DNA of 5,347 nt from NCBI GenBank assembly GCA_030592625.1, contig JAUVIY010000195.1:1-5347 (forward strand). The letters run 5' to 3'. Source of the stretch: Spirochaeta sp. Lineage in GTDB: Bacteria; Spirochaetota; Spirochaetia; DSM-2461. Positions 1 through 4,402 of this stretch are shown one piece after another. Within the stretch, counting starts at the first letter, position 1, and each line of letters begins with the position of its first letter. The notes beneath the pieces are model-generated. The model had not been told where the DNA came from. It ran no database searches and was given only the letters and a program-made list of their open reading frames with translations. The translations under genes were made by a program, and so were the position numbers.

Positions 1-208
1 CCTTGCTGTGATTGTCGGGGAGCATCAGCGAACCCTTTGTGAATCCGATGAGGGATTGGAATGCTCTGAACACTTTTCCCGGGAAATCGATATTCTCGGG
101 AGAATGCCGGAACGATGAGATTATCGTTCCGGCGAGTCCCGAAGGATCATCGGTCATTTCTGAATATGATTTATCGTCCAGAGTGCAGGCGCGGTCAAGC
201 AGCCCCAT
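1..208 (-). CDS. N-terminal part of an unrecognised, possibly GAF-like spirochaete protein (runs off left edge)
   Basis: The minus strand stays open for 69 codons from an ATG at 206-208 to the window edge. The protein begins MGLLDRACTLDD and reaches FTKGSLMLPDNHSK at the edge. The ATG shares its A with the TGA stop of the upstream acidic-protein gene (TGATG arrangement), which is typical of translational coupling and supports both a real gene and this start. A GGGGA sequence lies about 10 nt upstream, inside the end of the preceding gene. The segment from about residue 46 to 65, with the pattern FQSLIGFTKGSLMLPD, reminds me of the first strands of GAF-like sensor domains and of spirochaete proteins containing LGIxKGALLLYDP. 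That resemblance is from memory, not a search. No membrane segment or signal peptide is visible in the part present. Function unknown; coding status is fairly sure, the domain guess is weak. Confidence 0.7.
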   Translation of the reverse strand, partial: MGLLDRACTLDDKSYSEMTDDPSGLAGTIISSFRHSPENIDFPGKVFRAFQSLIGFTKGSLMLPDNHSK

Positions 209-2253
209 CAGTCTGAAATCCCCAGCTCCTCAAAAATTTTCTTGTAAACTTCGAAATGTTCACTTCTGGCGAATTCCTGAATCTTGTCATCAGGCAGGGA
301 CTCAAGAAGCTGATCCATATATTTGAGGACATCCTTTATTTCTTCCTTGAGATCGCCGGGCAGGGAACTGATTTCAAGGGCGGCTTTGGTCTGCTCCCTG
401 ATTTCGGCTGCTGCAGGTTCCGGGGAATCGACAGGTTCGGATATTTCCTCTTCCTCAAGTTCGGGAAGCTCGATGATGTCCTCGGCGGATTCCTCCGTCA
501 TGTCAGGAGCGGCCGCCAGGGCTTCAAGCGATTCAAGGTCGACTTCCTCTGTGCCCGGGAGCTCATTGAAATCATCATCCGGAAGGGTCACCTGTATATC
601 ATCGTCATCATCTTCAAGATCGATTTCCAGATCCTCGATTAATTCAGCATCATCGTCTGAGTCCTCAAGGCTGAATTCCTCGACTGTTTCGATTTCATCG
701 ATAGCTTCATCAATGGATATTTCAGGAATCTCATCGATTATTGTAAAATCATCCGAATCTGAAATGTCCACCTGTTCAATGGAAGGCTCTTCTTCATCTA
801 TCGCATCGCTCAGGTCGATTTCTTCAATCTCAATGTCTTCGAAATCGTCGGCTATAATTTCATCCAGGGAGGCGGTTTCGGTTTCCTCGATATCGTCGAG
901 GCTTAACTCTTCCAGATCGTCAATAAGTTCATCGATTTCTTCGTTTTCTTCCGAATCAATGCTGTTGGCCAATACGGTTTCGAGATCAACCTCCTCAAGA
1001 TCTTCAAACTCTTCCACGTCTGAATCTGCCGAGAGACCAATTTCCTCACCGGCATCTTCATCCATGACGGCCAGGACATCAGATTCTTTCTCTTCGATCT
1101 CTTCCTCTTCGATTCCAAAATCGTCGAGAGAGATTTCTTCAATCTCCATATTGAGAATCTCGGAATCATCAATCACTGCAAGGTCGTTATCGACATCTGT
1201 CAGGTCGATTTCCACCTCTTCGCCTTCATCGAAAGCGTCATCATTGAAGGATTCGGTACTGATCACTTCATTTGAGGGTTCCTGCAGGAATTCATCGACT
1301 GCTTCTTCAACAAGCGGCATCTCTGAGGTCTCAATCTCCGTTATATCCTCCCCATCCAGACCGAACTCCTCCAGATCGGTGATGTCTTCAAAGTCTTCCA
1401 GATCGATGCTTTCATCGGCAATATTTTCAATATCATCGATATTGACAACGGGTTCGTTTTCCAGATTATCCAGATCGACTGTTTCATCGATGCCGGGGAT
1501 GTCTATCTCTATGGTTTCGGGATCTCCTTCCATATCAGGCTCATCGGGACTCCCGAGAATCGACAGAGCAGGATCGATTTCTTCTTCGGCTTCTTCTATT
1601 TCAAAATCTTCGACGTCATCCAGACTCAGCTCGGTAAAGTCCTCCGATAGGTCGATACTTTCCTCTTCGTCGATGGAAATCTCTTCACCGATATCATCGT
1701 CGGAGAGGTCGACAACGTCGCTTTCAACCGTTTCTTCGGTCATGTCCGCTGAATCTAGAATATTGTCCAATTCATCGCCTGTTAACGCGATGGTTTCATC
1801 CTCTTCTTCTTCTTCGAAGAATCCGCCGCTTTCATTCGCATCGGCTTGAGCCTGTGAAACCGGTGGAACTCTCAATCCGGTGAGTTCATCTTTCAGCTGC
1901 CTTATTTCATCTCGCAGGGCCTTCAGATCTTCTTCGATTTTATGCAGCAATACCTTTGATTCATTATCGGTTTTCCCGGTACTCCCGACTGGTATATCAA
2001 AACTGTTGTCTGATAAATCGGTATCGAAGGGTTCATCGAAATCACTGAAATCGGGAAGGGGTGACTCTTCCAGTTCACCGAGCAGCATCTCCTCCTCTTC
2101 GGTTATCAGTAATTCATCTTGATCGGAATCCTCGATATCCATCAGTTCGAGGCTGGTGTTGTCTTGTTTGTTGATCTCGTCGGGGCCGGTCTTCACCCAG
2201 ACACCATAGCGTTCCAGGTCTTGCTCTTCCCGATATTTCTTGTCCACGGCCAT
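208..2253 (-). CDS. Highly acidic, low-complexity protein with conserved terminal segments (unknown function, spirochaete type)
   Basis: This is a 681-residue protein of unknown function. By hand count about 39% of residues are Asp or Glu, and there is no Cys. Layout: residues 1-30 form a less biased head with the motif RYGVWVKTGPD (15-25). Residues about 97-127 look like a heptad coiled coil (KIEEDLKALRDEIRQLKDEL). Residues 129-618 are an acidic middle with a single basic residue (K389), built from degenerate units such as ISLDDF, LSLDDI, IDLSD and ISIDE. Residues about 615-681 form a compact, charge-balanced helical tail containing YMDQLLESLPDDKIQEF and ending FEELGISD. There is no signal peptide or membrane helix, so it is probably cytoplasmic. 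The ATG at 2253 has GGGAG 9 nt upstream; the nearby ATG at 2260 is out of frame. The gene is the first visible one of a leftward unit and overlaps the next start by one base. The alternating hydrophobic/acidic pattern could serve as a multivalent docking, ion-binding or spacer segment, but this is inference only. Confidence 0.9.
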   Translation of the reverse strand: MAVDKKYREEQDLERYGVWVKTGPDEINKQDNTSLELMDIEDSDQDELLITEEEEMLLGELEESPLPDFSDFDEPFDTDLSDNSFDIPVGSTGKTDNESKVLLHKIEEDLKALRDEIRQLKDELTGLRVPPVSQAQADANESGGFFEEEEEDETIALTGDELDNILDSADMTEETVESDVVDLSDDDIGEEISIDEEESIDLSEDFTELSLDDVEDFEIEEAEEEIDPALSILGSPDEPDMEGDPETIEIDIPGIDETVDLDNLENEPVVNIDDIENIADESIDLEDFEDITDLEEFGLDGEDITEIETSEMPLVEEAVDEFLQEPSNEVISTESFNDDAFDEGEEVEIDLTDVDNDLAVIDDSEILNMEIEEISLDDFGIEEEEIEEKESDVLAVMDEDAGEEIGLSADSDVEEFEDLEEVDLETVLANSIDSEENEEIDELIDDLEELSLDDIEETETASLDEIIADDFEDIEIEEIDLSDAIDEEEPSIEQVDISDSDDFTIIDEIPEISIDEAIDEIETVEEFSLEDSDDDAELIEDLEIDLEDDDDDIQVTLPDDDFNELPGTEEVDLESLEALAAAPDMTEESAEDIIELPELEEEEISEPVDSPEPAAAEIREQTKAALEISSLPGDLKEEIKDVLKYMDQLLESLPDDKIQEFARSEHFEVYKKIFEELGISD
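400..1869 (-). repeat. Degenerate acidic repeat region inside the 681-residue protein
   Basis: This stretch encodes residues 129-618 of the acidic protein. It consists of irregularly spaced short units with alternating hydrophobic and acidic residues, for example VDLSDDDI (181-188), ELSLDDVEDF (208-217), EISLDDFGIE (373-382), ELSLDDIEE (449-457) and EIDLSD (478-483). At DNA level most copies have diverged, but some identity remains: a 15-base sequence beginning GATTTCTTC occurs on the plus strand at 817-831 and 1132-1146, encoding EIEEI both times. Spacing between units is not constant, so this is not a clean tandem array. The composition suggests growth by old internal duplications followed by drift under selection for acidity. 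Confidence 0.7.
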
Positions 2254-2290
2254 AGATCATTGCTCCCGAGAGGCAGTTTTTTACCCTTCG

Positions 2291-2296
2291 ATTATC
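2291..2296 (-). promoter_or_regulatory. Possible -10 element for the acidic-protein gene
   Basis: On the minus strand the hexamer GATAAT (5 of 6 matches to TATAAT) lies about 38 nt upstream of the ATG at 2253, which would give a leader of roughly 30 nt. It sits inside a small inverted repeat, CGATAATCG (2289-2297). No good -35 hexamer is found at 16-18 nt; the nearest sequences resemble TCAACC. A TTGACG overlaps the region but lacks a convincing -10 at proper spacing. This is a weak candidate, proposed because a divergent gene start requires a promoter here. Confidence 0.28.
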
Positions 2297-2415
2297 GTCA
2301 AAATCGGCTAACAGGTTGAGTTAATTCCAATGTGAAACCCATCTTTGGCACCCAACCGCAGTACTTATTCCCTATCAATCATAATGGAGTGGTGAATTCC
2401 CTGTAAAGGACGAAG

Positions 2416-2424
2416 TGGTATAAG
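2416..2424 (+). promoter_or_regulatory. Extended -10 promoter candidate giving a near-leaderless mRNA for the FtsB-like gene
   Basis: The sequence TGGTATAAG matches the extended -10 pattern TGnTATAAT at all but the last base. Extended -10 promoters tolerate a poor -35, and none is evident here (bases at 17 nt spacing read ATTCCC). Transcription starting about 7 nt downstream would begin near 2431, only about 8 nt before the ATG at 2439. That would fit the lack of a Shine-Dalgarno sequence directly in front of that ATG. This is sequence pattern only. Confidence 0.4.
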
Positions 2425-2438
2425 CCGTCAATCGAACT

Positions 2439-2879
2439 ATGAAACGCTCGGTATTTCTTGCGGCATTTTACGTTTCGTTCCTGACTTTTTCACTACTGAC
2501 CCTGTTTTTCGGAGAAACAGGTGTGACTGCTCTGGATAAAATCAGGAATCGGAATCAATCACTATCGGTAAATATGGCGGAACTTAGTCTAAAACAGACA
2601 GTTCTCACAGCGGAACTCGATGCTTTACGGAGTAATCCGGAGTCCATTGTCATCGAAGCCAGGGCGCTTGGCCTGTATCGAGTCGGTGATAAAGTGGTCC
2701 GGTTCAGAAATCTTTATCCGACACACACACTTCCCGATGCGGGACAGGTGCTCCACCTCGTTCCATTGCAGCGTGTCGATGAAAGCCTGTTGAGGGTATT
2801 CGCCATTGCTACAGGCATGGTGATACTTCTCTTGTCCTTGATTCTCTGGAAAGTTAGAGATGCTGCTCAAACGCAGTAA
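2439..2879 (+). CDS. FtsB/DivIC-like septum formation initiator family protein with a second C-terminal membrane helix
   Basis: This is a 146-residue membrane protein. A short basic N-terminus (MKR) precedes a membrane helix at about residues 5-24. A heptad-like coiled coil follows at about 31-65 (LDKIRNRNQSLSVNMAEL and onward). Then comes the family signature around 66-89, with NPESIVIEARALGLYRVGD matching the usual NPxxIExxARxxLGxxxxGE. FtsB/DivIC proteins join FtsL and FtsQ/DivIB outside the inner membrane in the divisome. Unlike typical single-pass members of about 100 residues, this one has a linker and a second strong hydrophobic segment at about 117-138 ending in WKVR, predicting a hairpin with both ends in the cytoplasm. 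An in-frame stop at 2421-2423 rules out a longer N-terminus, so ATG 2439 is the first possible start; it has no close ribosome binding site. The gene overlaps tsaC by 20 nt. The family call is good; the exact division role is inferred. Confidence 0.8.
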   Translation: MKRSVFLAAFYVSFLTFSLLTLFFGETGVTALDKIRNRNQSLSVNMAELSLKQTVLTAELDALRSNPESIVIEARALGLYRVGDKVVRFRNLYPTHTLPDAGQVLHLVPLQRVDESLLRVFAIATGMVILLLSLILWKVRDAAQTQ

Positions 2880-3426
2880 TGAAAGCCACAGGCTTCTGGA
2901 GACTCAGCTCAAGGCGGGACGAATTGTCGCAATGGCATGTGATACTATCTACGGGATTGTCGGAAGGGTTCCGGACACGGCCGGTTCCATACGCAGAATA
3001 AAGGGCAGAGGGGAGACTCAACCATTTCTGCAGCTTCTCCCCGACAGTACGGCTATAGAGTCATCCGGTGCTATTCTGCCGCAGTCGGATATTCTGACCC
3101 TCTGGCCGGGGCCTTTTACGTTTATTTTTTCAATGAAAAACGGCGAAACTACGGCATTCAGGGTCCCCGAGGATTCTTCGTTACGGTCATTGATCCGCGA
3201 GGTAGCGTCTCCGTTATATTCGACAAGCGTTAACCGGACCGGTGAACCGCCACTGTATGATCCTGCAGATATTGAATCTGAATTCGGGAATGCTTTGGCC
3301 CTGGTTGAGGATTCCGGACGATTACAGGGTCGGCAACCTTCAACCGTCGTCGATCTGACCGTCAGACCTTACCGGATACTCAGACAGGGAGCCGGAGTCG
3401 TACCCGAGAGATTCCTTACTTTTTGA
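2860..3426 (+). CDS. tsaC: L-threonylcarbamoyladenylate synthase, short TsaC/YrdC type
   Basis: The enzyme makes threonylcarbamoyl-AMP from threonine, bicarbonate and ATP, the first step of N6-threonylcarbamoyladenosine (t6A) formation at position 37 of ANN-decoding tRNAs. At 188 residues it matches the single-domain TsaC/YrdC form rather than the longer Sua5. Family landmarks run in order: AGRIVAMACDTIYGI (19-33), IKGR with K48 and R50, LWPGPFTFIF (81-90), FRVPED (100-105), STSVNRTGEP (121-130), STVVDLT (161-167) and ILRQGAG (173-179). One oddity is that the usual YPTDTVYG reads MACDTIYG, so the Pro and first Thr are replaced. The ATG at 2860 has GGAAAG 6 nt upstream and lies inside the last 20 nt of the FtsB-like gene in another frame, indicating translational coupling. 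The 3' end overlaps the convergent gpgS by 11 nt. The product acts in the cytoplasm, and its partners TsaB, TsaD and TsaE are not in the window. Confidence 0.9.
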   Translation: MLLKRSNESHRLLETQLKAGRIVAMACDTIYGIVGRVPDTAGSIRRIKGRGETQPFLQLLPDSTAIESSGAILPQSDILTLWPGPFTFIFSMKNGETTAFRVPEDSSLRSLIREVASPLYSTSVNRTGEPPLYDPADIESEFGNALALVEDSGRLQGRQPSTVVDLTVRPYRILRQGAGVVPERFLTF

Positions 3427-4402
3427 GCGGCGGCAAGCCCCAAACCTCCCGGTAGGCAGGAATCGTAATCATTGGAGGCCTTTCATATTCGGGTATGTCG
3501 TACTCGACGGTTTCATATACGTCATTCCGTACCTGGAACTGCCGCAATACAGTCTGAATTTCCTGCTCGGTCTGAATGGTTCCGTAATTGTGCAGTCTTT
3601 TGAGAAATGTCTGCAGGATTCCGAAGGACATCTTGCCGAGGGCCCGGGTCTCCTGGTTCCTGTGTACCCTCTGATCAAGGTCTGTCTGGGCGAAGGCTTT
3701 CATGCCGTGCTTCTGATAGACGTCAATAAGATGGCTGGTTTCCACTCCGTAGCCGACGGGGAAAGGAATGGATTCGAGTACCTCCCGACGTACTGCGTAT
3801 TCGCCCGAGAGGGGTTGTATGATGGCGGTGAGTTCCGGGAAAAACAGGCTGAAAAGAGGTCTTGTTAAAATCTCGGTGACTCGACCCCCGCCGGATGGCC
3901 TGACGCTGTCGGAAAATGCCAGAGGTCTGTCATAGAAGGCTTTAACATAACTGATTTCCGGTCTCTGGATGAGGGGTCCTATCAGCCCGTATACGAAGCG
4001 GGGATGAATGTTTTTAATATCTGCATCGATATAGACGATGATATCGCCCTTGAGCTGATGAATGGCTTTCCAGAGGTTTTCCCCCTTGCCGCGTTTGGAA
4101 CCTTCTTCGGGAAGAATCTCTTCCGACAGAAAAGTGTCTGCACCGAAGCTGGAAGCTACTTCCAGTGTCCGGTCCTTGGACCCCGAGTCGATGACGGCGA
4201 TTTCATCAACCAGAGGGTAGCGGTTCATCAGTTCGGATTTGAAGATAACGACCTCTTTACCGATGGTTCGCTCTTCGTTAAGGGTGGGTATACAGAGCGA
4301 AATCGTTAATCCCGTTTTTTCCTTCTGCTCAACCAGATCTTTCAGGTCGGCGAATGCCGAATGGTGGTAGGTATTATTCCGGAGCCAGTCGTTAAGATTC
4401 AT
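3416..4402 (-). CDS. gpgS: Glucosyl-3-phosphoglycerate synthase (GT81 family)
   Basis: The enzyme transfers glucose from an NDP-glucose donor to 3-phosphoglycerate, giving glucosyl-3-phosphoglycerate, the precursor of glucosylglycerate (an osmolyte, and in mycobacteria the primer of methylglucose lipopolysaccharide). At 328 residues it has normal family length. Visible landmarks: N-terminal WLRNNTYHHSAFADL (6-20); the GT-A nucleotide-binding start ISLCIPTLNEERTIG (34-48); DSGSKDRT (72-79); KGENLWK (106-112); the metal-binding DAD (126-128); the acceptor loop GGGRVTEILTRPL (171-183); LSGEY (198-202); GYGVETSHLIDV (217-228), whose E221 matches the family's conserved Glu; and HRN (248-250). The ATG at 4402 has AGGA 6 nt upstream and overlaps the end of the M20-like gene by 11 nt, implying coupled translation. 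The partner phosphatase (GpgP) is absent from the window. A mannosyl homologue is less likely because the GGGRVTE loop and overall pattern fit GT81. Confidence 0.9.
   Translation of the reverse strand: MNLNDWLRNNTYHHSAFADLKDLVEQKEKTGLTISLCIPTLNEERTIGKEVVIFKSELMNRYPLVDEIAVIDSGSKDRTLEVASSFGADTFLSEEILPEEGSKRGKGENLWKAIHQLKGDIIVYIDADIKNIHPRFVYGLIGPLIQRPEISYVKAFYDRPLAFSDSVRPSGGGRVTEILTRPLFSLFFPELTAIIQPLSGEYAVRREVLESIPFPVGYGVETSHLIDVYQKHGMKAFAQTDLDQRVHRNQETRALGKMSFGILQTFLKRLHNYGTIQTEQEIQTVLRQFQVRNDVYETVEYDIPEYERPPMITIPAYREVWGLPPLKK

Noticed and set aside
12..326. 104-codon plus-strand frame at the left edge
   Set aside because: It is antisense to the partial gene and to the end of the acidic gene, whose TGATG overlap and composition show that the minus strand is coding.
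903..1172. 89-codon minus-strand frame inside the acidic gene
   Set aside because: It is a shifted-frame shadow of the same low-complexity sequence, with no separate start signal or recognisable content.
323..1849. 508-codon open frame on the plus strand, extremely rich in serine
   Set aside because: It is the antisense image of the acidic gene: Asp and Glu codons (GAN) read in reverse give TCN serine codons and remove stops. It has no independent motif, and the minus-strand product has structured ends, a ribosome site and overlap with a neighbour.
2304..2320. Sigma-28 (FliA)-like -10 GCCGATTT on the minus strand upstream of the acidic gene
   Set aside because: It matches 6 of 8 bases of GCCGATAA, but no TAAA lies at the required 15-nt distance, so the match is probably chance.
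2345..2356. Small inverted repeat TTGG-CAC-CCAA in the intergenic region
   Set aside because: Its stem is only 4 bp with a 3-nt loop and no T-tract, too short to call a terminator or operator.
2345..2361. Sigma-54-like site TTGGCACCCAACCGCAG upstream of the FtsB-like gene
   Set aside because: The GG to GC distance is 11 rather than the strict 12 nt, and the -12 element reads CCGCA rather than TTGCA; sigma-54 tolerates little spacing change.
4004..4309. 101-codon plus-strand frame opposite gpgS
   Set aside because: It is antisense to the well-conserved GT81 motifs and has no recognisable content of its own.
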